A program made the position numbers and the translations under genes. Shown here piece by piece: positions 42,635-51,416 of a stretch of 64,000 nucleotides of DNA. The notes under the pieces are model-generated. The model did no database searches. It worked only from the letters and a program-made list of their open reading frames with translations, and was not told where the DNA came from. This stretch comes from Chloroflexota bacterium (GTDB taxonomy: Bacteria > Chloroflexota > Anaerolineae > Anaerolineales > Villigracilaceae): positions 124,001 to 188,000 of the forward strand of contig JAIOOU010000017.1 in the NCBI GenBank assembly GCA_021414245.1, written 5' to 3'. Each line of letters opens with the position of its first letter. The first letter of the stretch is position 1.

Positions 42635-43735
42635 CTAGAAATCCATTTGTTTATGACGCATGACCACGCTCTCCACCAGGCCGATCCCAAGCATGAGCGC
42701 GGTCAAACCGCTGCCGCCATAACTGATAAACGGAAGAGGCAGGCCGGACACTGGTACCACGTTCAAATTCACCCCGATGTTCACAGCACCCTGAAAAAAG
42801 ATCAGGATGGCTACGCCAAAAGCGATCATGGACCCGGAGACATCGCGGGCTTTTTGTGCGGCGCGAATGCACCGCCAAACAATGAAGGCCAGGGTTAAAA
42901 TGACGATAACCGCGCCGATCATGCCAAATTCCTCGGAAACGGCGGAAAAGATAAAGTCAGTGTGGCGCACCTTGAGAAAACGCAGCTGGGTTTGCGTGCC
43001 GTGTCCGTATCCCTTGCCAAAGATGCCGCCAGAACCGATGGCAATCAATGCCTGTTGTACGTTGTAGGTGGCGCCATAAGTGGCGTTTTGATCCGGGAAG
43101 ATAAAGGTAAGCACACGACCCTGCTGATATGGCTCCAGAAACGGAAAGGCCAAAGCCACCAACACAAGGCCTCCAACCGCGAGCCAAATGACCTGCTTGA
43201 TGTCCAGACCATTGATCCACAACATGGCCATAAAGATCACGGTCAACACCACCACATTACTCAGGTTTGGCTGGAGGAGGATCCAGAAGATCAAACCAAA
43301 TGCCCATAAAAATCCGCCCAACGCCCAGCGCAAGTCCTTGGGCTGGTTGCGAGCCTGTTCGAAATAACGAGCAAGAACGATAATTGCAACGATCTTCGCA
43401 AATTCAGTCGGCTGGAGGAAAAGCACACCCACCTGAAACCAACGCTGGGCGCCAAAGGCACTCTGTCCCAGGCTGGAGAGAGACACCAGGAAGAGCATGA
43501 TTCCAAAATAGATCGGACGATATAGGGCCAGCCAATAACGATAATCCACGGAAGCCACCGCGAAGATCACCACCAGGCCCAAAAGGGCAAAATAGATCTG
43601 GCGGCTGATCAACGGCTGCAGGATCTCATTCCCGGCAACAGCCGAACGAATCATGGCTGTGCCAAAGGAAGAGGCCAGCACGACCGCTCCTAATAAAAGA
43701 AAATCGAAATTACGCCAGGAAAGTTCGCGATTCAT
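42635..43735 (-). CDS. rodA: Peptidoglycan glycosyltransferase RodA (SEDS family)
   Basis: About 366 residues with ten predicted helices. SEDS motifs include FGAQRWFQVGVLFLQPTEFAK, a conserved QPNLSNVVVL segment, the GKGYGHGTQTQL loop, DFIFSAVSEEFG and the C-terminal VPVSGLPLPFISYGGSGL. RodA polymerises glycan strands for cell elongation with PBP2 (mrdA, same cluster). ATG 43735 is chosen, though an ATG at 43741 or GTG at 43759 would only add a short leader. It lies 100 bases after minE. Confidence 0.95.
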   Translation of the reverse strand: MNRELSWRNFDFLLLGAVVLASSFGTAMIRSAVAGNEILQPLISRQIYFALLGLVVIFAVASVDYRYWLALYRPIYFGIMLFLVSLSSLGQSAFGAQRWFQVGVLFLQPTEFAKIVAIIVLARYFEQARNQPKDLRWALGGFLWAFGLIFWILLQPNLSNVVVLTVIFMAMLWINGLDIKQVIWLAVGGLVLVALAFPFLEPYQQGRVLTFIFPDQNATYGATYNVQQALIAIGSGGIFGKGYGHGTQTQLRFLKVRHTDFIFSAVSEEFGMIGAVIVILTLAFIVWRCIRAAQKARDVSGSMIAFGVAILIFFQGAVNIGVNLNVVPVSGLPLPFISYGGSGLTALMLGIGLVESVVMRHKQMDF

Positions 43736-43835
43736 AGTCATCCACAAATCCGGCCGCACATGGAAAGCGGGGAATTAAAAACACGGGCCAACCCCAGACA
43801 CCGCAGGCTGATCCGCGTTTGATCACCGGCTTTTA

Positions 43836-44087
43836 TCAACCTGCGCGCTGGCGGGTGACGCTCCGCAATGGAATATCAGCAACGAGGCGCTGGGATCGGC
43901 CATCCCGCTCCAACCCGATCTGTACGGCATCCGGATCGATGTCGATGTAATGGGAGATCGCCTTCAGCAGGTCATCCTTCAGGGCGGTCAACTGTTCGGG
44001 AGTCAGATCGGTACGATCATGCACCAGAACCAACTGCAGGCGTTCTTTTGCACTTTCGGCGCTCTTTTTTCTACCGAAGAAACTCAT
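43836..44087 (-). CDS. minE: Cell division topological specificity factor MinE
   Basis: An 83-residue protein with an N-terminal membrane-targeting segment (MSFFGRKKSAESAKERLQLV), an anti-MinCD region (HDRTDLTPEQLTALKDDLLKAI) and the topological specificity domain (YIDIDPDAVQIGLERD). MinE stimulates MinD ATPase and drives pole-to-pole or polar patterning of MinCD. GGAGGAAG precedes the ATG. The gene begins one base after the minD stop. Confidence 0.95.
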   Translation of the reverse strand: MSFFGRKKSAESAKERLQLVLVHDRTDLTPEQLTALKDDLLKAISHYIDIDPDAVQIGLERDGRSQRLVADIPLRSVTRQRAG

Positions 44088-44088
44088 C

Positions 44089-44886
44089 TTACTTCCTCCC
44101 CGTCAGTTTTTGAATGGTATTCCACAAACCACTCTGCTGGTCGAGGTCCATAAAAGGCACGTCCTGGCCCTGAAGGCGTTTGGCGATGTTTCGAAATGCC
44201 TGTCCGGCACGGCTCTTAACTTCCGTCACCACCGGCGCGCCGCGATTGGAACCAATGATGACCGATTCGTCCTCAGGGACGATGCCGATCAATTGGATGC
44301 CAAGAAGGTCGAGGACATCCTCAGCGGAAAGCATGTCGTTGTTTTTGACCAGGATTGGATTCAGACGATTGAGGATCAATAACGGGTTCCCTTTTTCCTC
44401 CGCCTCCAAAATCCCCACCACCCGGTCCGCATCCCGCACCGCACTGACCTCGGGATTGGTTACCACCAAAACCTTGTCTGCAGCGGCAATGGCGTTCCGA
44501 AAACCCCGCTCAATACCGGCAGGCGAATCGATCAGGATGAAATCGGCCTCCGGCCGGAGTTCCTTGCAGATGCGCAGCATGTCCGACGGAGAAACGGCGT
44601 TCTTGTCACGGGTTTGCGCCGCCGGAATCAAATAAAGTTCCGGGTTGTGTTTGTCACGGATCATTGCCTGTTTTAATTTACAGCGCCCTTCGATGACATC
44701 CACGATATCGTAGACGATCCGATTTTCCAGTCCCATGACCACATCGAGATTGCGAAGTCCGATATCGCCATCGATGCAAATCACTTTTTTGCCGTCAGCG
44801 GCGAGGGCGGTGGCAAGATTGGCAACAGCAGTGGTTTTCCCCACTCCGCCTTTTCCAGATGTAACTGTGATCACTTGTGCTGTCAT
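44089..44886 (-). CDS. minD: Septum site-determining ATPase MinD
   Basis: About 265 residues. The deviant Walker A reads TSGKGGVGKTTAV at the N-terminus, followed by GDIGLRNLDVVMGLE and a Walker B-type DSPAGIERGF. The C-terminus ends in an amphipathic membrane-targeting helix (SGLWNTIQKLTGRK). MinD binds membrane as an ATP dimer and recruits MinC. ATG 44886 is preferred over an upstream frame extension because an AGGAA site lies before it and MTAQVITVTSGKG is the usual N-terminus. It lies 19 bases after minC. Confidence 0.97.
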   Translation of the reverse strand: MTAQVITVTSGKGGVGKTTAVANLATALAADGKKVICIDGDIGLRNLDVVMGLENRIVYDIVDVIEGRCKLKQAMIRDKHNPELYLIPAAQTRDKNAVSPSDMLRICKELRPEADFILIDSPAGIERGFRNAIAAADKVLVVTNPEVSAVRDADRVVGILEAEEKGNPLLILNRLNPILVKNNDMLSAEDVLDLLGIQLIGIVPEDESVIIGSNRGAPVVTEVKSRAGQAFRNIAKRLQGQDVPFMDLDQQSGLWNTIQKLTGRK

Positions 44887-44905
44887 GTTTGTTCCTAAGG
44901 ATGAT

Positions 44906-45586
44906 TTAGCCGGTATGCCAAAGCTCGGCTTGCAAACGTCCCTCACCATTAATACTGGCAATTTCAGGCCTGGGATCTTTTTGTGGTTTTAAGGAAGCAG
45001 AAACTTCATCCGCGATGCGAAGCTGATTGGCCGACAGGTCAAGTGCACAGATATATGCCGACCGGTCCCCCTTTGCTCCTGCATGAATCACACCCCGCAC
45101 CCGTCCCCATACGATCACATTGCCATCGGCAATGATCTCAGCCCCCGGATTCACATCCCCGACCACAACAATATTGCCCGGGTATTCGATCCGCGTACCG
45201 GAGCGAAGGGTCTTGTTCACAAATAAGGCAGATTCATCCGAGATGGCATCGGCCGACTGCTTGTGTTCCTCCGGGCGCGGTTTCGAAATGCGGGTCGCCA
45301 GGCCCAGCAGCTGGGAAGTTTGTTCCGTGGTCGGTGATTCGCTGATGACGGCCCACAAGGATACGTTCCGCTCGGAGAGCCGGTCACGAAGTTCCACAAG
45401 GTCATTTACCTTCAACACCTGTGGACCGACATCCATGGCCAGGCGGGCTCCCTGAAAAAACGCCTGACGCTCGTCAATTTGCGCAAGCAAAGCCACACTC
45501 TGGTCTTCCCACGGCGCGTCTATAAAAGTCGCGAGAAGTCCATCGCGTATGCCCTTAATCTGAACGAGTGCAGTGATTTGTTCCAT
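44906..45586 (-). CDS. minC: Septum site-determining protein MinC
   Basis: About 226 residues. The N-terminal FtsZ-antagonist domain (residues 1-100) is diverged, whereas the C-terminal beta-helix domain is clear: NKTLRSGTRIEYPGNIVVVG, GDVNPGAEIIADGNVIVWGRV, RGVIHAGAKGD and ICALDLSANQLRIAD. It inhibits FtsZ ring formation away from midcell when bound to MinD. Start: ATG 45586 (a TTG 12 bases upstream is possible). It lies 77 bases after mrdA, a gap that could hold an internal promoter. Confidence 0.93.
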   Translation of the reverse strand: MEQITALVQIKGIRDGLLATFIDAPWEDQSVALLAQIDERQAFFQGARLAMDVGPQVLKVNDLVELRDRLSERNVSLWAVISESPTTEQTSQLLGLATRISKPRPEEHKQSADAISDESALFVNKTLRSGTRIEYPGNIVVVGDVNPGAEIIADGNVIVWGRVRGVIHAGAKGDRSAYICALDLSANQLRIADEVSASLKPQKDPRPEIASINGEGRLQAELWHTG

Positions 45587-45615
45587 AAGCCGCTTCAAAG
45601 AACTGAATTCGATGA

Positions 45616-45621
45616 ATTATA
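45616..45621 (-). promoter_or_regulatory. Possible internal promoter for minCDE
   Basis: TATAAT on the minus strand, 29 bases before the minC ATG, in the largest gap of the cluster apart from that before rodA. No clear -35. Confidence 0.35.
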
Positions 45622-45663
45622 CCTGATGTATGAAACAGTGAAGAACCACGGGGCATGGCAAAT

Positions 45664-47856
45664 CTATTGTCCGAAGCCCGGGCGTCCCTGGGCAATATCG
45701 ATTGATTTTAATTCAAAATAAGCCTTGATCACCCTCTCCACGATGGGGCCGGCCACGGTGGCACCTTCGCCTCCGTTGTAGGCAAATGCGACCACCACGA
45801 TCTCCGGGTCGTCATAGGGCGCATACGACAAAGTCCAGGAATGAGTGGGCCACGCCCCAAATTGGCAACGCTGGGCTTTTCGCGCCACGTCATCACAGTA
45901 TTCAGCCGTGCCGGTCTTCCCGGCCACGGCAATCGGAAAGTCCTTGTAGAGTTTGTAGAGCGTGCCTCTTGAATCAGTAACGGCCAGACGGGTCCCGCCA
46001 CGAACCGCTTCAATCGTTTCCGGATCTATAATCTTCAGGTCATCCACATTCAGCGTGCAATAACCATCCTGACAGGAGGATTTCGGAATCATGGGCGTGA
46101 CCGTAACATCCCATTTCATATTCGGAGTGAACGGGGAGATTTGATAACTACCCGGCATCTGTTCAAATGAAAGACTGAAATCCTCGGGATTGAACCAGAC
46201 ATTTTTGACATTCCCATCCCCATCAGTGATTTCCCGAACGATCGTTGGCTGCATCAATTTTCCATGGTTGGCGATGGTGGCACCCGACATGAGAACCTGC
46301 AAGGGAGTGGCAAGCACATAACCCTGGCCCACACTCGCAATATAGGTGTCTCCGGTTGACCAGTTCTCGCCGGTATTGATGCGTTTCCATTGCGGATCAG
46401 GGATCAAACCATCCTGTTCCCCTTTTAATTCAATCCCGGAGGTCTGATCGTAACCGAGTGCGCGGGCATAATATTCCAAACGTTCGATCCCGAGACCTTG
46501 TTTGATCTCGTCCTGATATCCGCCGCCCAACTTATAGAAACAGACGTTGCTGGAATAGGCGATGCAGTGCTGAAAATCGAGCTGTCCAAAACCAGCCGGA
46601 TTTTGCTCAAAGATCCAGTCCACGAACGGGCGCGTATTCCTGTCAGAGCAAATATCATTGGGATTGAATTTCTCACACAACAGGAGCTGGCCCGGCGTTT
46701 GAATAATGTCGCCTAATTCAACGACATTTTCATTATAGGCGCCAGTAGCGGTGGAAAGTTTAAATACAGATCCCGGGGGGAACTCAGCGGAAATGGCATT
46801 ATTAAGCAGGGGTTTTCTGGGGTCCTCACTTAACTGTTGATAATAATACGACGGGATCAGGCGTGCGAAACGATTGTTTTCATAATTGGGATAGGAGACC
46901 ATGGCTAAAATTTCACCGGTCTTTGGATTCATCGCAATCACCACGCCACTGGAGATGCGGACCTTTCCAAAATATGTGTTCCAGTAATTGATCTCCTGCA
47001 GCAGGGATGCTTCCGCTGCCGCCTGTAAACGCGTATCAATGGTAAGGTATACATTATTTCCCGGCACAGCCGGAATGGGCGGCTCAAGATTCCGAAGTTC
47101 CTGGCCTGCGACATCGATTTGCACCACACGCGTACCATTCCTGCCAGCCAGGATATCCTGCAGGGAATCTTCCACGCCCGCATATCCGATCTTGTCGCGG
47201 TTGGGGATGAAACCCTTGGCCGTGTATTCCTTTTCAATGGCAGCCGAAATCGGTCCAAGGAAACCCACCAGATGGGCGGTCAGGGAGCCTGTCGGATAAT
47301 CGCGAATCGGCTCAATCTCGACTGTAACGCCCGGCCAGTCAACAGCTTTCTCTTCGACGATCCTGGCGATCTCCTGGGTTACATTACATTTAATCTTCAC
47401 AGGACTGTATGGCGCGAGCGTATCCTGCAGCGCCACCAGTTGCGCGATGCCGGGGCCTGGTACGCAGGCAGCAAAGAGTTTTGCCTCCTCCAGGGACTGA
47501 TCCGTTACCGGCCCGCCAACAGGCACATCAATAATGCTTGAAAGGTCCCTATAGATGCTCTGGATATCCGACTCGTCATCGGGAAGATCGGCCGGTGTGA
47601 TCACAATATTGTAGGAAGCCAGGTTGCGGGCAAGAATGGTGCCGTTGCGGTCATAAATGATCCCGCGTGGAGCTGCAGGTTTGGTCTCGAAGGTGTAATT
47701 ATCAACAGCCGCAAGGGTCCAGTTGGATTTTTGAATGACCTGCAGATTTATCAAGCGGATCAGCAAACCGGTAAATGCCAGGAGAATCCCGACATAGACA
47801 GTAGCCAGCCGCCAGGTTTCAAAACGTACAGGTCGAGAGACGGATCCGGAACTCAT
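45664..47856 (-). CDS. mrdA: Penicillin-binding protein 2 (elongation transpeptidase)
   Basis: A 730-residue class B PBP. One N-terminal membrane anchor (about 18-38) precedes the pedestal domain with the RGIIYDRNGTILARN motif. The transpeptidase domain carries the nucleophile in PPGSVFKLST (SxxK), the SSN triad element (AYSSNVCFYK) and the KTGTAE motif. It crosslinks peptidoglycan with RodA during elongation. Its first codon overlaps the mreD stop by 4 bases, so the genes are translationally coupled. Confidence 0.95.
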   Translation of the reverse strand: MSSGSVSRPVRFETWRLATVYVGILLAFTGLLIRLINLQVIQKSNWTLAAVDNYTFETKPAAPRGIIYDRNGTILARNLASYNIVITPADLPDDESDIQSIYRDLSSIIDVPVGGPVTDQSLEEAKLFAACVPGPGIAQLVALQDTLAPYSPVKIKCNVTQEIARIVEEKAVDWPGVTVEIEPIRDYPTGSLTAHLVGFLGPISAAIEKEYTAKGFIPNRDKIGYAGVEDSLQDILAGRNGTRVVQIDVAGQELRNLEPPIPAVPGNNVYLTIDTRLQAAAEASLLQEINYWNTYFGKVRISSGVVIAMNPKTGEILAMVSYPNYENNRFARLIPSYYYQQLSEDPRKPLLNNAISAEFPPGSVFKLSTATGAYNENVVELGDIIQTPGQLLLCEKFNPNDICSDRNTRPFVDWIFEQNPAGFGQLDFQHCIAYSSNVCFYKLGGGYQDEIKQGLGIERLEYYARALGYDQTSGIELKGEQDGLIPDPQWKRINTGENWSTGDTYIASVGQGYVLATPLQVLMSGATIANHGKLMQPTIVREITDGDGNVKNVWFNPEDFSLSFEQMPGSYQISPFTPNMKWDVTVTPMIPKSSCQDGYCTLNVDDLKIIDPETIEAVRGGTRLAVTDSRGTLYKLYKDFPIAVAGKTGTAEYCDDVARKAQRCQFGAWPTHSWTLSYAPYDDPEIVVVAFAYNGGEGATVAGPIVERVIKAYFELKSIDIAQGRPGFGQ

Positions 47857-48353
47857 TCATACTCCTCGGCCGGATATACCCAGTGCGCCAGATCGCGCAT
47901 AAACGTATATACAGGTATGGCCAGCAACATATTGAGCAAAAGACTGGGCAGGGTGATCAATCCCATCACATCGCCGAAGGCAAAGGGCGCACCCAAAAGG
48001 CGCAGGGTGCCAAAGGATAATAATTGCATCAACAAGGTCCCGGTAAATGTGGCGCTGAACATGGCCAGCAAAGGCGCCTGCCAGACCCTCCGCTGCAGGG
48101 TCTGCGCAAAATATACAACGGCAGCATATCCGACAACCTGAATAACCCAGGGAAGCCCGGAGACAAAGCCGAGCATAACACACAACAGAATCGCCCAATG
48201 CCACGCGGACTTAACGTGCTTCTGCAAAGCCCATGCCGTCAACACGATCAAGGGAAGATCTGCATAACCCGACAGCAATTTGACCTGGCTGACAACAGCG
48301 GATTGCAGAATAACAGCCAACCCCAACAGGGGAAACGCAACAATGTTTCGCAT
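47853..48353 (-). CDS. mreD: Rod shape-determining protein MreD
   Basis: A 166-residue integral membrane protein with about five hydrophobic helices. Sequence conservation is low, as usual for MreD, but size, membrane topology and position between mreC and mrdA identify it. MreD links the MreB-MreC scaffold to PBP2-RodA. Confidence 0.85.
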   Translation of the reverse strand: MRNIVAFPLLGLAVILQSAVVSQVKLLSGYADLPLIVLTAWALQKHVKSAWHWAILLCVMLGFVSGLPWVIQVVGYAAVVYFAQTLQRRVWQAPLLAMFSATFTGTLLMQLLSFGTLRLLGAPFAFGDVMGLITLPSLLLNMLLAIPVYTFMRDLAHWVYPAEEYE

Positions 48354-48364
48354 CTTGGAATGTG

Positions 48365-49201
48365 TTACGGGGATGGTAGTGGCTCAAGCGGAGTGATGTC
48401 CACAGGGCGGAAGTTCGTAATGACAAGGACAATTTCCAGGCGGGTAAAATCAACTGCGGGTTGAACGGTGGCCTGTTGGAATAATTGGAATTCCAGGCTT
48501 CGGATCGTAACGACCTGACCAATGAGCAGGTCAGACGGATAACCGCCTCCCAGGCCTGAGGTCAGAATAAGATCGCCGGCCTCGACGGTCGTGTTTTGAG
48601 AGATCAAATCCAGGGAGACATCCCCGGTGACAGAACCCAGAGCCACCGCATTTGTCTCGGCATTTTGCAGGTACACATTGACCACCGAAGACGGGTCCGT
48701 GATCAACTGCACCCGGGCGGCATCCGCGATGACTGCATCCACGCGGCCGACCAGGCCTTGATTGGTCACCACCGGCATGCCGCGCCGAATATCGTCATTC
48801 GAGCCGCGATTGATAATAATGTAATGCAGAAAGGGGCTCGGATCACGGCCGATAACGGCAGCGGCCTTATATGTGCTTTCAGGATTGGAACGGGAAAAAT
48901 CAACCAGGGCGGCCAAGATCTCGGTCTCATTGACCCTTTGTTGAAGTTCGATCACCTGCGCCTGAAGCTGGGAAACCGTGGTTTCCAATTCAGCATTACG
49001 GTTTCTAAGGGAAACGATGTCGCGGGGGGCCGTGAAAAAATCCTGTAAACCGATGAAACGGGAAGAAACCCAGGTTTGTACACCCACCAGGGTGGAGCTG
49101 AATCCCCGGGATGCCGGGCCAAGGAAACCGCCAAGTGCGAGCGCTAATATCCCCCCCACCACCAGGAAAATAATTGTCGTTTGTAAAGAACGGGAGTTCA
49201 T
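48365..49201 (-). CDS. mreC: Rod shape-determining protein MreC
   Basis: A 278-residue protein with one N-terminal membrane helix (about 8-28), a coiled coil (about 60-95; LRNRNAELETTVSQLQ) and the two small beta-barrels of MreC, with GRDPSPFLHYIIINRGSNDD, a VTNQGLVGRVD segment and QLITDPSSVVNVYL. It is an extracytoplasmic scaffold that organises PBP2 and RodA. AAGGACA precedes the ATG. mreD begins 11 bases after the stop. Confidence 0.93.
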   Translation of the reverse strand: MNSRSLQTTIIFLVVGGILALALGGFLGPASRGFSSTLVGVQTWVSSRFIGLQDFFTAPRDIVSLRNRNAELETTVSQLQAQVIELQQRVNETEILAALVDFSRSNPESTYKAAAVIGRDPSPFLHYIIINRGSNDDIRRGMPVVTNQGLVGRVDAVIADAARVQLITDPSSVVNVYLQNAETNAVALGSVTGDVSLDLISQNTTVEAGDLILTSGLGGGYPSDLLIGQVVTIRSLEFQLFQQATVQPAVDFTRLEIVLVITNFRPVDITPLEPLPSP

Positions 49202-49240
49202 GTTTTATTGTCCTTTGGCTGCCAGGTGCCAAAGTTCCGT

Positions 49241-50314
49241 TTATCCGGTGATATGCCGGGTGCTTCCGCGTTCCAGACCGACCAGATAACGGCCGAGCGT
49301 TTCATAATCTTCAAAGATCATTGCCGCGCCACGCGCGACACAAGTGAGCGGATCTTCGGCGACCCACACGCGCAGCTTCAATTCATCTGTCAGACGGTCC
49401 GCCAGTCCCTGCAGGAGCGCGCCGCCTCCAGCCAGGCAGATGCCGATGTCCATCAAATCCGAAACGATCTCGGGGGGGATCTCGTCGAGCGCGTCACGTA
49501 CCGTGTCGATGATCACTTGAACGGAACCCGAAAGAGCCTCACGAATCTCAATCGAGGAGACTTCAACGGTTTCAGGCAATCCTGTAACCAGATTCCGGCC
49601 GCGGATTTCCATCGTCTTTTCAGGCTGCAGCGGGTAAGCAGACCCAATCTGCCATTTGACCTGTTCGGCGATGCCCTCGCCGATCAGCAGGTTGTATTTG
49701 TTTCGAAGATACTGAACCACATCCTGGTCCATCTCATCCCCGGCCACCCGCAGGGAACGGGAAGCCACCACGCCGCTCATGGACATCACGGCGACTTCCG
49801 TCGTGCCGCCGCCGATATCGACAACCATCGAGCCGCGAATCTCCCCGATCGGCAGGCCAGCTCCGAGGGCGGCCGCGATCGGTTCCTCGATCAACATGGC
49901 CTGACGCGCTCCGGATGCCATGACCGCATCATAGACCGCGCGCTTTTCCACCTCGGTCACGCCGGTTGGAAGGCCGACGATCACGCGCGGACGGGGCAAC
50001 GGGACCATGCTTTGCTCATGGACCTTGCCGATGAAATATTCAAGCATAACCTGGGTGACATCAAACTCGGCAATCACGCCGTCGCGAATCGGGCGCACCA
50101 CCACGACGTTGCTGGGTGTGCGGCCCACCATTTCCTTGGCTTCGAGACCGATCGCCAGGGGTTGGCGCAATTTCTTGTCAACCGTGACCCAGGAGGGTTC
50201 GTTGATCACAATCCCCTTGCCGCGAACATGAACGAGCGTGTTCGCGGTGCCAAGGTCTATGGCAATGTCCAGAGAAAAAAGGCCTAACAGCCAGTTAATA
50301 GGGTTGAAGGCCAA
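49241..50314 (-). CDS. mreB: Actin-like cell-shape protein MreB
   Basis: A 357-residue actin-fold ATPase. Visible motifs are phosphate-1 DIAIDLGTANTLVHVRG, phosphate-2 VVDIGGGTTEVAVMS, the GLPIGEIRGS segment and adenosine-binding GICLAGGGALLQGLAD. Filaments of MreB guide the elongation machinery on the membrane. The start is a TTG at 50314 with AGGAG 6 bases upstream; no ATG fits better. An extended -10 promoter lies about 50 bases before it. This is the first gene of the shape-division cluster. Confidence 0.97.
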   Translation of the reverse strand: MAFNPINWLLGLFSLDIAIDLGTANTLVHVRGKGIVINEPSWVTVDKKLRQPLAIGLEAKEMVGRTPSNVVVVRPIRDGVIAEFDVTQVMLEYFIGKVHEQSMVPLPRPRVIVGLPTGVTEVEKRAVYDAVMASGARQAMLIEEPIAAALGAGLPIGEIRGSMVVDIGGGTTEVAVMSMSGVVASRSLRVAGDEMDQDVVQYLRNKYNLLIGEGIAEQVKWQIGSAYPLQPEKTMEIRGRNLVTGLPETVEVSSIEIREALSGSVQVIIDTVRDALDEIPPEIVSDLMDIGICLAGGGALLQGLADRLTDELKLRVWVAEDPLTCVARGAAMIFEDYETLGRYLVGLERGSTRHITG

Positions 50315-50362
50315 AATAGGCTCCTAAGTGAGGTTTCATGGGAAAAATACTAACCGGCAGAT

Positions 50363-50371
50363 ATTATACCA
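50363..50371 (-). promoter_or_regulatory. Extended -10 promoter of the mreB cluster
   Basis: TGGTATAAT on the minus strand, a perfect extended -10. The transcript would begin near 50356, giving a leader of about 40 bases. Confidence 0.65.
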
Positions 50372-50462
50372 TGAGCATAAAAATTACATTTTCCCCAGTC
50401 CGCAATCCCCCACTGGGGTAGAATAAGGGCCAATTCCAAGAAACCATACCCGGAGGGAAGTC

Positions 50463-51314
50463 ATGTCCAAGATCGCAGTTGTTACCGATAGTACCGCCTA
50501 TATCCCGCCCGAAATTATCAAGAAGTATTCGATTTCCGTAACCCCTCAAGTCCTGATTTGGGACAACCAAACCTATCGGGATGGAGTGGATATCAGCCCG
50601 GAGGAGTTTTATGGCCGCCTGAAAACCGCCAAGAGCATGCCCTCCACCTCCCAAGTCTCCCCTGCCACCATGCAGGAGACCTTCCAGTCGCTGGTGGACC
50701 AGGGAAATGAAGTGCTTGGAATTTTCATCTCCTCGAAACTTTCCGGGACCCTGCAGTCTGCAATTCAGGGAAAGGAAATGATGGGGAACGCCAGCTCAAA
50801 AGTAACCCTGGTCGACAGCCAGTCCACGGCCATGGCGCTCGGATTCCAGGTTCTCGCGGCTGCACGGGCCCTGGAAAATGGCGTAAGTTTAAAAGACTGC
50901 GTGGCCGCCGCGGAAAAAGCGCACGAAAAGACCGGGGTATTCTTCGCCGTGGACACCCTGGAATTTTTGCACCGCGGCGGACGCATCGGTGGCGCCCAGC
51001 GATTCATCGGTTCAGCCCTTAACCTGAAACCGATCCTCGCCCTGAAGGAGGGTCGTGTCGAAGGAGTTGAGCGAATTCGCACCAAGAGCAAGGCTCAGGA
51101 CCGAATCCTGGAACTGATCGCCGAACAGGTGAAGGGAAAAACCAACATCCGGATCGCCACACTACATGCGAATGCAGCCGGGGATGCGCGCTCGCTTCTC
51201 GACCGCGCCAACCAGGAATTACATCCGGTGGAAACCATCTTTACCGAACTCAGCCCCGTGGTCGGGACGCACGCCGGTCCAGGGACCGTCGGTCTTGCTT
51301 ACATGGTTGAATAG
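50463..51314 (+). CDS. DegV-family fatty-acid-binding protein (FakB type)
   Basis: A 283-residue two-domain protein. The start IAVVTDSTAYIPPEII, the serine-rich TSQVSPATMQETF, ISSKLSGTLQSAI, LVDSQSTAMALGFQV and the later FFAVDTLEFLHRGGRIGGAQ are DegV/FakB signatures. Family members bind a fatty acid and present its carboxylate to the kinase FakA, for phospholipid synthesis from exogenous fatty acids. No fakA lies in the window. Start: ATG 50463 with GGAGGG upstream. It diverges from mreB, with a terminator after its stop. Confidence 0.92.
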   Translation: MSKIAVVTDSTAYIPPEIIKKYSISVTPQVLIWDNQTYRDGVDISPEEFYGRLKTAKSMPSTSQVSPATMQETFQSLVDQGNEVLGIFISSKLSGTLQSAIQGKEMMGNASSKVTLVDSQSTAMALGFQVLAAARALENGVSLKDCVAAAEKAHEKTGVFFAVDTLEFLHRGGRIGGAQRFIGSALNLKPILALKEGRVEGVERIRTKSKAQDRILELIAEQVKGKTNIRIATLHANAAGDARSLLDRANQELHPVETIFTELSPVVGTHAGPGTVGLAYMVE

Positions 51315-51365
51315 GAAATCGTTACCCACTGCACGCAGGAAATCAGATTTTATTTGCGTGACACT

Positions 51366-51397
51366 AAAACGACTCCGGAAACATCCGGCGTCGTTTT
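51366..51397 (+). terminator. Intrinsic terminator after degV
   Basis: AAAACGAC-x-CCGGA paired with TCCGG-x-GTCGTTTT, loop AACA. Its T tract runs into the extended -10 of udk four bases later. Confidence 0.8.
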
Positions 51398-51400
51398 GTT

Positions 51401-51409
51401 TGCTATAAT
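51401..51409 (+). promoter_or_regulatory. Extended -10 promoter of udk, probably leaderless
   Basis: TGCTATAAT, a perfect extended -10, ends 7 bases before the udk ATG at 51417. No Shine-Dalgarno is present, and the degV terminator lies directly upstream. Confidence 0.65.
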
Positions 51410-51416
51410 CGCAAAT

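Noticed and set aside
49208-50287. 359-codon plus-strand frame opposite mreB
   Set aside because: Covers almost exactly the mreB gene on the other strand; composition-driven open frame with His/Asp/Arg-rich nonsense sequence.
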